Source: Agathobacter sp.
Lineage (GTDB): Bacteria; Bacillota; Clostridia; Lachnospirales; Lachnospiraceae
Length of the DNA: 60,191 nucleotides
Direction of reading: 5' to 3'
NCBI GenBank assembly: GCA_017623935.1
Contig: JAGAOC010000009.1
Span: 1-60,191 of the forward strand
Part shown: positions 17,213 to 25,370 of the stretch, one piece after another
Numbering within the stretch: the stretch's first letter is position 1
How the letters are laid out: every line of letters starts with the position of its first letter
The notes under the pieces: generated by a model
The model's input: only the letters and a program-made list of their open reading frames with translations
What the model was told of the DNA's origin: nothing
The model's database searches: none
Program-made: the position numbers and the translations under genes

Positions 17213-19878
17213 GAGAGAAGATACGAAGACAATTTTTTGGAAGACAACTGGACTTAAGAGAGAGACTGTTTCGTATTTTTTTGATTGCAGGATCTGTAGT
17301 CTGTACAGTTGCCACTGTAGAAGTGTTTGCATTAGGAGATAAGGGCATTATGCCAATTCCTTTATTGGTTTTGGCAATCTGCTTTTTGGTGGCATTAGTT
17401 GCAACCTTTAAATACCATCAGGTGGCCTTTTCAACGGTTATCATTGGCTTGGCAGTGAATGGTTTTTACCTGCCAATGGCGTTCTTAGCAAACGGAGGAG
17501 TAGACAGTGGTGCATCCGTCTGGTTTGTAATTGGATTTTTCTACATTTTTCTTATGTTTTCAGGAAAATCCTTAGCATTCTTTTTGACCTTTACGATTGT
17601 TATTGATTCGGCCTGTTATTTAGGTGCTTATTATAATCCGGACATATTAGTTTATCTGGATGGAAAGCACCTGGTCTACTTTGATTCCTTTTTCTCAGTC
17701 TTAATGGTAGGAATCTCTACGGGGCTGGTACTGGTATTCCAGAGGAAGGTCTATGAACAGGAGAGAGCAGTTAATGAAGAGCAGAAAGAAGCATTAGAAA
17801 AGGCTGCCAATTCCAAGAATGCATTCTTTGCAAAAATGAGTCATGAGATCCGTACTCCGATCAATACCATCATCGGTTTGAATCAGATGAATCTGCGAGA
17901 AGAGCTTCCGGAAGAAGCAGCAGAAAACTGTATTTCTATCTCTAACGCAGGAGATATGCTTCTTTATCTGGTCAATGACATCTTAGATATGGCCCAGTTA
18001 GAGACCGGAAAAATGAAGATCATACCAGCAGAATATGAGACTAGACAATTCTTTATCAATCTTGTTGATATGTTACAGCTTAGGATCAAAAATAAAGGAT
18101 TGGGTTTTTTCATAGATATAGATAATAAGATACCGTCTGTATTATATGGGGATGAGAAACGTCTGACCCAGGTCATGATCAATATTTTGACTAACGCAGC
18201 AAAATACACCAGTGAAGGAAGCGTTACTTTAACTGCCCGAGGCGAATGGGAAGATAAAGAGAATTTCAAGCTGGTGATCAGCGTAGCTGACACAGGAATG
18301 GGAATCCGAAAAGAAGACTTAGAGGATCTCTTCGATTACTTTACCAGATTGGATGAACGTAAAAATACGAAGGTAGAAGGAAGCGGTTTAGGTCTTTCTA
18401 TTTCCAAACAGCTGTTGGATCTTATGGACGGACAGATCTCAGTAGATAGTATTTATACAAAGGGATCTACGTTTACGATCTCATTAACTCAGAAAGTAGT
18501 AAATGCAGACCCGGTTGGAGATCTGAATTTTAAATCTAAGAAGAGAGTGCAGCTTCAGAATGTGTACAGACAGAGCTTTGAGGCACCAGATGCCCGAGTG
18601 CTCTTGATCGACGATGATTCCATGAATCATGTTGTCATGCAGAAATTACTTAGGGCAACCAAGCTGCAATTAGACTGTGCTTCTGATTGGAAAGAAGCAC
18701 TGGAAATGACCAAGAAGAAGTATTATCATGTACTGCTATTAGATCACATGATGCCTGGCAAGAATGGACTTGAGACTCTTTATGAGATCCGCCATCAGGA
18801 GAATGGACTTTGTCGTGAAGTTCCTGCATTATGTCTGACTGGTAATCTCGTATCCGGCGCGGAAGAGATGTATCGTGATGCCGGTTTCCAGGGCTATTTG
18901 ACAAAACCAGTCCAGGGAGAATTGTTAGAAGCTGAGATTCTACAGTTTTTACCGGAGGAAGTGATTGAATATCAGAGAAATGACTTAAGTGTGTCCCAGT
19001 ATACAGGAGAGATCAAGAACCTTGGAAGAAGAAAACGGAAGGTCTGCATTACCACAGATTGTATCTGTGATCTTTCTGAGGAATATATTGAGAAATTTGG
19101 AATTAAAAAATTATTCCTATACATTGAAACAGAAACTGGGCGATTTAAAGATACCACGGAAATGGATAGTGACAATCTGTTCCAGTATCTGACTAATACG
19201 GATAGCAAAGCAGTGGCAATGACCCCTTCTGTGGAAGAAGTGGAATCCTTCTTTGCAGATGCCCTGACAGAAGCAGAAGATGTTATCTACATCAGTTATG
19301 CAGCAAATGTTGGAAAAGGATATGAACGTGCGGTTGCAGCAGCTAAGTGCTTTGACCATGTTCATGTAGTAGATTCCGGTCATATTTCCGGTGGATTGGG
19401 AACCATGGTTCTTTATGCAGCGAAGATGGCACAGGAAGAACATTCAGTGGATGAGATCGTAAGGGAGATGGAGCAGATCAGAGACCGCATATCCAGCAGT
19501 TTTATTCTGCCAACAGCCAATGTTCTGTACCAGAGATCCTTTGCCTCTAAATTGACCGTAAAGATCTGTGATTTCTTTAATGTACACCCTGTTATTTGCA
19601 CACGACAGAGCAAGATCTGGATCTATGGAGTTTTGACAGGAACCTTGGATAAAGCCAAAAAACGATTCGTGCGAAGGCAGCTCCGTTGGGGCAAACGGAT
19701 TCATGCAGATTATATTATCATTAACCATGCTGCCTGCTCGGTAAAGGAACTGGAAGGAATCAAAAACGAAGTAGAAAAATGTGTTCCATTTACCAGAGTC
19801 ATCATACAAAAGGCTTCTGTTTCCACAGCTTGTTCAGCGGGACTTGGCTCAATCGGTCTGTCCTTTTACAAGAAATAG
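17209..19878 (+). CDS. Membrane histidine kinase-receiver-DegV fusion protein
   Basis: 889 residues. Six membrane helices (about 18-180), HisKA with His212 in KMSHEIRTP, HATPase (NILTNAAKY, DTGMGI, GSGLGLSIS), a receiver with Asp512 in LLDHMMPGKNG and Lys in LTKPV, and then, from about residue 607 to the end, a full-length DegV-like domain (VCITTDCICDL, VVDSGHISGGLG, CSAGLGSIGLSF). DegV/FakB proteins bind fatty acids, so this may couple a lipid ligand to phosphotransfer. The DegV part is divergent: the SxxSGT loop reads YAANVGKGYERA and the C-terminal HxGPG reads CSAGLG. GTG start overlapping the previous stop (GTGA). Last gene of the operon. Confidence 0.88.
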   Translation: MREKIRRQFFGRQLDLRERLFRIFLIAGSVVCTVATVEVFALGDKGIMPIPLLVLAICFLVALVATFKYHQVAFSTVIIGLAVNGFYLPMAFLANGGVDSGASVWFVIGFFYIFLMFSGKSLAFFLTFTIVIDSACYLGAYYNPDILVYLDGKHLVYFDSFFSVLMVGISTGLVLVFQRKVYEQERAVNEEQKEALEKAANSKNAFFAKMSHEIRTPINTIIGLNQMNLREELPEEAAENCISISNAGDMLLYLVNDILDMAQLETGKMKIIPAEYETRQFFINLVDMLQLRIKNKGLGFFIDIDNKIPSVLYGDEKRLTQVMINILTNAAKYTSEGSVTLTARGEWEDKENFKLVISVADTGMGIRKEDLEDLFDYFTRLDERKNTKVEGSGLGLSISKQLLDLMDGQISVDSIYTKGSTFTISLTQKVVNADPVGDLNFKSKKRVQLQNVYRQSFEAPDARVLLIDDDSMNHVVMQKLLRATKLQLDCASDWKEALEMTKKKYYHVLLLDHMMPGKNGLETLYEIRHQENGLCREVPALCLTGNLVSGAEEMYRDAGFQGYLTKPVQGELLEAEILQFLPEEVIEYQRNDLSVSQYTGEIKNLGRRKRKVCITTDCICDLSEEYIEKFGIKKLFLYIETETGRFKDTTEMDSDNLFQYLTNTDSKAVAMTPSVEEVESFFADALTEAEDVIYISYAANVGKGYERAVAAAKCFDHVHVVDSGHISGGLGTMVLYAAKMAQEEHSVDEIVREMEQIRDRISSSFILPTANVLYQRSFASKLTVKICDFFNVHPVICTRQSKIWIYGVLTGTLDKAKKRFVRRQLRWGKRIHADYIIINHAACSVKELEGIKNEVEKCVPFTRVIIQKASVSTACSAGLGSIGLSFYKK

Positions 19879-19971
19879 GACACCTTCTCCCCTTGCAAAA
19901 TAAATCTGGGAGTGTTAGGATAATTGTTACCGCAGAATAGCGGAAAGATTAATGAATAAGGATGGTAGAAA

Positions 19972-20862
19972 ATGGATATTTTTGAAGTAATCAAAGCCTT
20001 TCTGTTCGGAATCATTGAAGGAATCACAGAATGGCTTCCGGTAAGCAGTACCGGTCATATGATCCTGTTAAATGAGTTTCTTCCTCTGCAGGTAGGAGAG
20101 ACACCAGAACAGATCGAGCATTTTTATAGTATGTTTGAAGTTGTGATCCAGTTGGGCGCAATTATGGCAGTTGTTGTATTATTCTGGAATCAGTTGTGGC
20201 CTTTTGGTAAGAAGAACAATAAAATGCCTCTTACCCAGCAAGGGGTAGGAACCTGGGTGAAAAAAGACATCTTTATCATGTGGTTCCATATCTTAGTATC
20301 CTGTATTCCAGCGATCATTGTAGGATTGTTATTTGATGAATGGTTTGAAGCTATGTTCTATAATTACCAGACTGTAGCTATCATGCTGATCCTGGTAGGA
20401 ATCGCTTTTATCGTAGTAGAGAATTATTACAAGGGAAAGACCGCTAAGATCAATTCCATTGCAGAGATCTCTTATCAGACAGCTCTGTATATTGGATTAT
20501 TCCAGTTGATCGCGGCAGTATTTCCAGGAACATCTCGTTCCGGAGCTACCATTATCGGAGCACTTTTACTGGGGGTTTCCAGAACCGTAGCAGCAGAGTA
20601 TACCTTCTTTTTGGCAGTGCCTGTTATGTTCGGAGCCAGCCTTCTTAAATTTGTGAAGTATATCGCAGAATACGGATTAGATTTCTCCGCATTAGGTGTT
20701 ACCTGCCTTTTAGTGGCAACAGTTGTGGCATTTTTAGTTTCTATCGTAGTGATCAAATTTTTACTTGGATATATTAAGAAACACGACTTTAAAGTTTTTG
20801 GATGGTATCGTATCGTATTGGGAATCTTAGTATTAGGATGCGGTATCACAGGATTAATTTAA
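19972..20862 (+). CDS. uppP: Undecaprenyl-diphosphatase UppP (BacA family)
   Basis: 296 residues, polytopic membrane protein. It dephosphorylates undecaprenyl diphosphate to recycle the lipid carrier for peptidoglycan and wall polymers, and confers bacitracin resistance when abundant. Signatures: EGITEWLPVSSTGHM near the N-terminus and PGTSRSGATIIGALLLGVSR in the second motif, with about seven to eight hydrophobic helices. It lies 93 bp after the chemosensory operon; no clear terminator is seen between, so read-through is possible. Confidence 0.96.
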   Translation: MDIFEVIKAFLFGIIEGITEWLPVSSTGHMILLNEFLPLQVGETPEQIEHFYSMFEVVIQLGAIMAVVVLFWNQLWPFGKKNNKMPLTQQGVGTWVKKDIFIMWFHILVSCIPAIIVGLLFDEWFEAMFYNYQTVAIMLILVGIAFIVVENYYKGKTAKINSIAEISYQTALYIGLFQLIAAVFPGTSRSGATIIGALLLGVSRTVAAEYTFFLAVPVMFGASLLKFVKYIAEYGLDFSALGVTCLLVATVVAFLVSIVVIKFLLGYIKKHDFKVFGWYRIVLGILVLGCGITGLI

Positions 20863-20877
20863 GAGAAGGTGAAGAAT

Positions 20878-21669
20878 ATGAAAATTGCAGTAACATATGA
20901 AAATGGTGAAGTATTCCAGCATTTTGGACATACAGAAGAGATGAAATTCTATGAAGTAGAAGATGGAAAAGTATTAACCTCTCAGGTGGTGTCCACCAAC
21001 GGTAGTGGCCATAGTGCATTAGCTGGTTTTCTTGTGGAAAATGGAGTAAATACCCTGATCTGTGGTGGTATTGGCGGCGGTGCAAAAAATGCATTAGCAG
21101 CTGCTGGTATCGAGCTTTATCCAGGTGTAAGCGGGAATGCAGATCAGGCTGTAGAAGCCTTTTTACAGGGAACTTTATCCTATAATCCGGCAGAAGAATG
21201 TGCCCACCATAAAGAATCTCACGGAGAGGATCATCATTGTGGGGAACATGGCTGCGGAAGTCACGGATGTGGCGATGGCTGTGGAAGCCATGGCTGTGGA
21301 AATGAAGAAGTAGAGATGGATTATGAATACCATAATGAGACTGGAGAGGTTCTTGCAATTGACCAGAGCAACTTCCAGAAGGAAGTTTTAAACCATGGTT
21401 ATCTGATCGTAATGGATTTCTGGGCAGAATGGTGTGGTCCATGTAAGATGTTATCCCCTGTTGTGGATGAATTATGTAAAGAGATTCCTGACGTAAAATT
21501 CGTAAAAGTCAATGTAGATCAGAATCAGGAATTAGCTTCTATCTTTGGTATTACCAATATTCCAGCTCTTGTTTTCTTAAAAGCCAATACCATTACCGAT
21601 ATTCTGGTAGGATATCGTCCAAAAGAAGAATTGGCAGAAGCAATTCAGAGAGCAAAAGTAGAGATGTAG
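20878..21669 (+). CDS. NifX/NafY-like cofactor-binding domain fused to thioredoxin via Cys/His-rich linker
   Basis: I choose ATG 20878, 8 bp after AGAAGG, over the GTG at 20869. 263 residues. Residues 1-95 match the dinitrogenase iron-molybdenum cofactor family (NifX/NifB C-terminal/NafY-like): KIAVTYENGEVFQHFGH and CGGIGGGAKNALAAAGI. A linker of about 45 residues rich in His and Cys (repeated HGCGSHGCGD) is a plausible metal-binding tract. A thioredoxin domain follows (about 155-263) with the active site WAEWCGPCKM and cis-Pro NIPA. No nitrogenase genes are nearby; in clostridia the first domain is widespread outside nitrogen fixation. Possible redox-linked metal or Fe-S handling. One base separates it from the next gene. 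Confidence 0.88.
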   Translation: MKIAVTYENGEVFQHFGHTEEMKFYEVEDGKVLTSQVVSTNGSGHSALAGFLVENGVNTLICGGIGGGAKNALAAAGIELYPGVSGNADQAVEAFLQGTLSYNPAEECAHHKESHGEDHHCGEHGCGSHGCGDGCGSHGCGNEEVEMDYEYHNETGEVLAIDQSNFQKEVLNHGYLIVMDFWAEWCGPCKMLSPVVDELCKEIPDVKFVKVNVDQNQELASIFGITNIPALVFLKANTITDILVGYRPKEELAEAIQRAKVEM

Positions 21670-21670
21670 T

Positions 21671-22333
21671 ATGTTAGAAATTTATATGGCAGATATCCGT
21701 TCTTTGGAACAGGAGGAACTGTTTATAGAATTATTAGAACAGGTAAGCAGTCTTAGAAGAGAGAAGGTGCTTGCCTGTAAGAATAAAAAGGACCGCTGTC
21801 GTGCTTTGGCAGCGGGATTTTTGCTTAGAAATGCATTGCAGGCTCATGGGATTGATGAAAAAGAGATCACATATGAGAAAAATCCCCACGGAAAACGGCT
21901 TTTACCAGAGAATCTGGGGCTTTCTTTTAATTTAAGTCATGGGGGAGATTATGCAGTATGTGCCCTTTCTGATGAGAATGTAGGAGTCGATCTGGAATCC
22001 ATGGCAGAACGATTTTCTGGTGAAAAAGGAGAAAAACGCTTTTCTTCCTTATTTAGAAAGACCTTGACAGAAGGGGAGAAAGCTCTTTTTGAAGGGATGG
22101 ACTGGAATGAGAAGATACTGCTCTTTAACAGGATCTGGACAAAAAAAGAGAGTTTTGCCAAAGAAGATGGCAGAGGAATGTTGATCCCTTTTTCAGAGAT
22201 TGATACTCTACAGGCGGTATATAGCGCAGATTTGGAAATCCGGCCAGGTTACTGGCTTTCTGTCTATCAGAAGAAAGTGGAAGAGCCGAAGTATATTTGG
22301 GTAGACCTTTCTGACCCGGAAGCGGTGCAATAA
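21671..22333 (+). CDS. 4'-phosphopantetheinyl transferase (Sfp type)
   Basis: 220 residues. It transfers 4'-phosphopantetheine from coenzyme A to a Ser of carrier proteins. Motifs: NPHGKRLLP, FNLSHGGDYAVCAL, GVDLES (Mg-binding Asp/Glu) and WTKKESFAKEDGRGM. The start ATG is one base after the preceding stop, so it is co-translated. No NRPS/PKS gene is in the window; fatty-acid ACP may be the substrate. Sfp and AcpS types both occur in Lachnospiraceae. Confidence 0.9.
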   Translation: MLEIYMADIRSLEQEELFIELLEQVSSLRREKVLACKNKKDRCRALAAGFLLRNALQAHGIDEKEITYEKNPHGKRLLPENLGLSFNLSHGGDYAVCALSDENVGVDLESMAERFSGEKGEKRFSSLFRKTLTEGEKALFEGMDWNEKILLFNRIWTKKESFAKEDGRGMLIPFSEIDTLQAVYSADLEIRPGYWLSVYQKKVEEPKYIWVDLSDPEAVQ

Positions 22334-22374
22334 AGTGTTGCCAAAAGCAATGCAATAGAAATGGAGTGTTCTTT

Positions 22375-22878
22375 ATGAATTATGAATTAACCGAAAAAGA
22401 TATAAAGAAAATGGAAGAAGAGATCGAGTACCGGAAACTGGTAGTTCGAAAACAAGCTTTAGAGGATGTAAAAGAAGCCAGAGCTCATGGAGATCTCAGC
22501 GAGAATTTTGAATATAAGGCGGCAAAGAAATTTAAAAACGAAAATGAAAGCCGTATCCGCTATTTGGAGAAAATGATCAAGACAGCGGTGATCATCTCCG
22601 AAGATTCTGCAGAAGATGAAGTGGGAATGAATAATACAGTAGATGTATATTTTGAAGAAGATGATGAGATCGAAACTTATAAGATCGTAACTACGGTAAG
22701 AGGGAATTCTCTTAAGAATCTGATCAGTAAGGAATCCCCCTTAGGATCCGCGATCTTTGGACATAAAGTAGGAGACCGCTGTGAAGTAAAGGTCAATGAC
22801 GATTATTCTTATTATGTTGTGATAAAGCGCATTGAAAATACCGTTGATGATGGAAGCGATGCACTTCGCAAATTTTAA
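22375..22878 (+). CDS. greA: GreA/GreB-type transcript cleavage factor
   Basis: I choose ATG 22375 (MNYELTEKDI), preceded by GGAG at 22363-22366, over the in-frame GTG at 22366. 167 residues. An N-terminal antiparallel coiled coil includes the tip motif HGDLSENFEY, whose acidic residues enter the RNA polymerase secondary channel and stimulate cleavage of backtracked RNA. A C-terminal FKBP-like domain contains SPLGSAIFGHKVGD. Length and motifs match GreA; a second copy may exist elsewhere, so the exact paralogue is not certain. Confidence 0.9.
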   Translation: MNYELTEKDIKKMEEEIEYRKLVVRKQALEDVKEARAHGDLSENFEYKAAKKFKNENESRIRYLEKMIKTAVIISEDSAEDEVGMNNTVDVYFEEDDEIETYKIVTTVRGNSLKNLISKESPLGSAIFGHKVGDRCEVKVNDDYSYYVVIKRIENTVDDGSDALRKF

Positions 22879-22958
22879 ATGAACACCACCCAGGAAAAGG
22901 TTTGGAATCCTTCTTTTGGGAGTAAGATAAATGCAACTTGTGTTAGACAGGAGGAACT

Positions 22959-23825
22959 ATGAAAGTATCAGAAATTTTAAAAGAAGACAAAGTAACGATA
23001 TCTTGTGAGATCTTTCCGCCGAAGAAAGGTTCACAGCTGGAGGACTATAAGGGAACAGTAGCCAAGATCGCTGCGTTAAAACCTTCTTATATCAGTTGTA
23101 CATATGGAGCGACCGGTGGAACTTCCGATTATACAGTAGAGATTGCAGACGCTATCAACGCCTGCAATGTTCCAGCTATTGCACACTTAACTTGTGCCTC
23201 TTCTACAAAAGAAAAAGTATTTTCTGTGATCGAAGAATTAAAGGCAAGAAACATCGAAAATATCTTAGCACTGAGAGGGGATATCCCAGAGAACGTGGAT
23301 TTTCCACTGCCAGATCAGTACCATCATGCTACAGAATTGATCGCAGATATTAAGAGTCGTGGAGATTTTTGTATTGGTGGAGCCTGCTATCCGGAAGGAC
23401 ATCCAGAGGCTGCAACCATGGAAGAAGATCTGGTTCATCTGAAAGAGAAAGTGGATGCAGGATGTGATTACCTGACCACTCAGCTGTTCTTTGATAACAA
23501 TATTTATTATAGTTTTATGTATAAGGTCTTAAGAAAGGGAATTAATGTGCCGGTAGTAGCAGGAATCATGCCAATTACCAATGCAAGCCAGATCAAGAGA
23601 AGTATTTCCTTATCCGGCAGCCAGGTTCCAGCCAAGTTCTTAAGAATGGTAGACAGATTTGGAGAAGATCCAGCAGCAATGAAGCAGGCAGGAATTGCTT
23701 ATGCAACGGACCAGATCATGGATCTGATCGCAAACGGTGCAAATCATATTCATATTTATACCATGAATAAACCGGAAGTAGCTGCAGCTATTTTAGACAA
23801 CCTTTCCAGTATTTTTATCAGATAA
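22959..23825 (+). CDS. metF: Methylenetetrahydrofolate reductase (MetF)
   Basis: 288 residues, single-domain bacterial length. It reduces 5,10-methylene-THF to 5-methyl-THF for methionine synthesis or one-carbon metabolism. Motifs: SCEIFPPKKG at the N-terminus with the catalytic Glu, LTCASSTKE, ALRGDIPE and TTQLFFDNNIYY. Strong ribosome binding site AGGAGG. Not adjacent to other methionine or Wood-Ljungdahl genes in the window. Confidence 0.94.
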   Translation: MKVSEILKEDKVTISCEIFPPKKGSQLEDYKGTVAKIAALKPSYISCTYGATGGTSDYTVEIADAINACNVPAIAHLTCASSTKEKVFSVIEELKARNIENILALRGDIPENVDFPLPDQYHHATELIADIKSRGDFCIGGACYPEGHPEAATMEEDLVHLKEKVDAGCDYLTTQLFFDNNIYYSFMYKVLRKGINVPVVAGIMPITNASQIKRSISLSGSQVPAKFLRMVDRFGEDPAAMKQAGIAYATDQIMDLIANGANHIHIYTMNKPEVAAAILDNLSSIFIR

Positions 23826-23849
23826 ACATTAAAAAGACGGGAGAAGACC

Positions 23850-24719
23850 ATGAAAAATAGGGATTTAGACAGAGACTTTGGGGAGATCGCCAAAGAAGAA
23901 GAGCAGGGGACAAAAGCCTCCGAAAAGAAAGCCCCAAAAGGCAAGCGAAGTGTTGTTTCTATGGTATTATGTTTGATCGGAATTGGAATGATGCTTTTTG
24001 CAGGATGGAATCTTTATACCTTTTTTAAGGATTATGCAGATTCCAATGCCTTATACAGTGGGATCGAGCAGGAATATGTTACAAAGAATACCCAGGAAGA
24101 GAATACAGAGAGTACGGAAGAAGTAGAGGTTCCATGGTATGAAATGTATACAGTAGACCTGGAAGGTGTAAAAGACATGAACTCTGATGTTATCGGATGG
24201 ATCGTTCATGAAACAGAAGAGATCAGCTATCCAATCCTTTATTCTGGAGATAACACCACTTATCTTCGTACTGGCATTGACATGAAACACGCAACTGCAG
24301 GATGTATCTTTATGGAAGGCGCGAATTCTCCGGATTTTCAGGATTCCCATACCATTATTTATGGTCATAACATGAGAAACTTAAGTATGTTTGGTAAACT
24401 AAAATATTACCATGAAGAGGGATATTACGAAGAGAATCAGTATTTCCAGATACATACACAAAATACGATTTACCGTTATCAGATCTTTGCTTATGAAGTG
24501 GTAGAACCGGATAGCTTTATCTATTCTGTGCCTTACGCACCTGGAACCCAGTTTGCTGAATTTCTGGATAAGATCTACCGAAAATCAGAAGTGGATACAG
24601 GGGTGGTTGCCACAGATGCGGATAAGATCATAACATTGTCAACCTGCTCTAGCAATGATAAACGATTTGTTGTCTGTGCAGTTCGGGTGGATAGTCATGC
24701 AAGAGAACTTAGTGAATAA
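23850..24719 (+). CDS. srtB: Class B sortase
   Basis: 289 residues. A basic cytoplasmic N-terminus, one transmembrane helix (about 33-55), a linker, and a sortase catalytic domain: His in IIYGHNMRN, Cys266 in TLSTCSSND and Arg in DKRFVVC. The layout DVIGWI...YPILY and IYGHNM is typical for class B (SrtB) enzymes. It would link surface proteins to peptidoglycan. Candidate substrates are the anchored proteins at 28910 and 35186, which have a TGD sequence before a C-terminal helix. Followed after 24 bp by an uncharacterised gene. Confidence 0.92.
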   Translation: MKNRDLDRDFGEIAKEEEQGTKASEKKAPKGKRSVVSMVLCLIGIGMMLFAGWNLYTFFKDYADSNALYSGIEQEYVTKNTQEENTESTEEVEVPWYEMYTVDLEGVKDMNSDVIGWIVHETEEISYPILYSGDNTTYLRTGIDMKHATAGCIFMEGANSPDFQDSHTIIYGHNMRNLSMFGKLKYYHEEGYYEENQYFQIHTQNTIYRYQIFAYEVVEPDSFIYSVPYAPGTQFAEFLDKIYRKSEVDTGVVATDADKIITLSTCSSNDKRFVVCAVRVDSHARELSE

Positions 24720-24743
24720 AGATCATTGATAGGAGGAGAGAAC

Positions 24744-25202
24744 GTGAAGAAACCAGAAGAATTAATAAAAGAAATAACAGAGATGACCAGAGAGACCAAA
24801 GCTGGAAGATTAACCTGGAATATCAAATGTCAGACCACCGAATACAATCCGGAAGAAGAAAAGCCGGTAGTAGAGGATGAGGGGATCAATTGGACTGTAG
24901 ATGAATGTTATGTAGAATATAACTGCCAGTACAAAGGAAAAGAGTTTGTAATGATCACTTATGAGATGATCCATAGCTGTGGAGAGAAGAATAAGACCAC
25001 CAATCTGGTATTTCTTCCACCTCTGGGCATGAGATTTTTCGATATTCATCAGTTGCTTCCATATGCGGTGGAGAATTCTCAGATGTTATCCTATGCCATT
25101 CATGAACTGTGGCTACAGCTTGTGGAGAGCCATAAGGCTGATCCTAAGCAGGTGGTATTGGATGCTACCCCTGGAAAACTGGTGATAGAAGAAGATAACT
25201 AG
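24744..25202 (+). CDS. Uncharacterised small protein
   Basis: GTG start at 24744, 5 bp after AGGAGGAGAG; 152 residues. It is soluble with no signal peptide or membrane helix, moderately acidic, with an N-terminal helix (KPEELIKEITEM) followed by alternating strands (LTWNIKCQTTEY, YVEYNCQYKGKEFVMITYE) and a C-terminal helix. I do not recognise the family. It follows the sortase by 24 bp and may share its transcript. Confidence 0.75.
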   Translation: MKKPEELIKEITEMTRETKAGRLTWNIKCQTTEYNPEEEKPVVEDEGINWTVDECYVEYNCQYKGKEFVMITYEMIHSCGEKNKTTNLVFLPPLGMRFFDIHQLLPYAVENSQMLSYAIHELWLQLVESHKADPKQVVLDATPGKLVIEEDN

Positions 25203-25370
25203 AAGGGGCAAAAAGGAATCGATTTTACAAGTGAGCAAATTGCACAAAAATAAAATGAAAAATTATTAAAAAGGGAGAATTTATCCAATAAAGTTTCATT
25301 TTCATTTATGAAGTGCTATGATGACTTAGTAAATATTTTTTGAAACAAAATATATAAGGAGGAGAAGGAA

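Noticed and set aside
19879-19971. Terminator between the chemosensory operon and uppP
   Set aside because: Only a 4-bp CCGC/GCGG hairpin without T-run is visible, too weak to call.
25203-25370. Catabolite (cre) operator before the pullulanase
   Set aside because: No match to the cre consensus; the region is only AT-rich with several possible -10 boxes, so no promoter is called.
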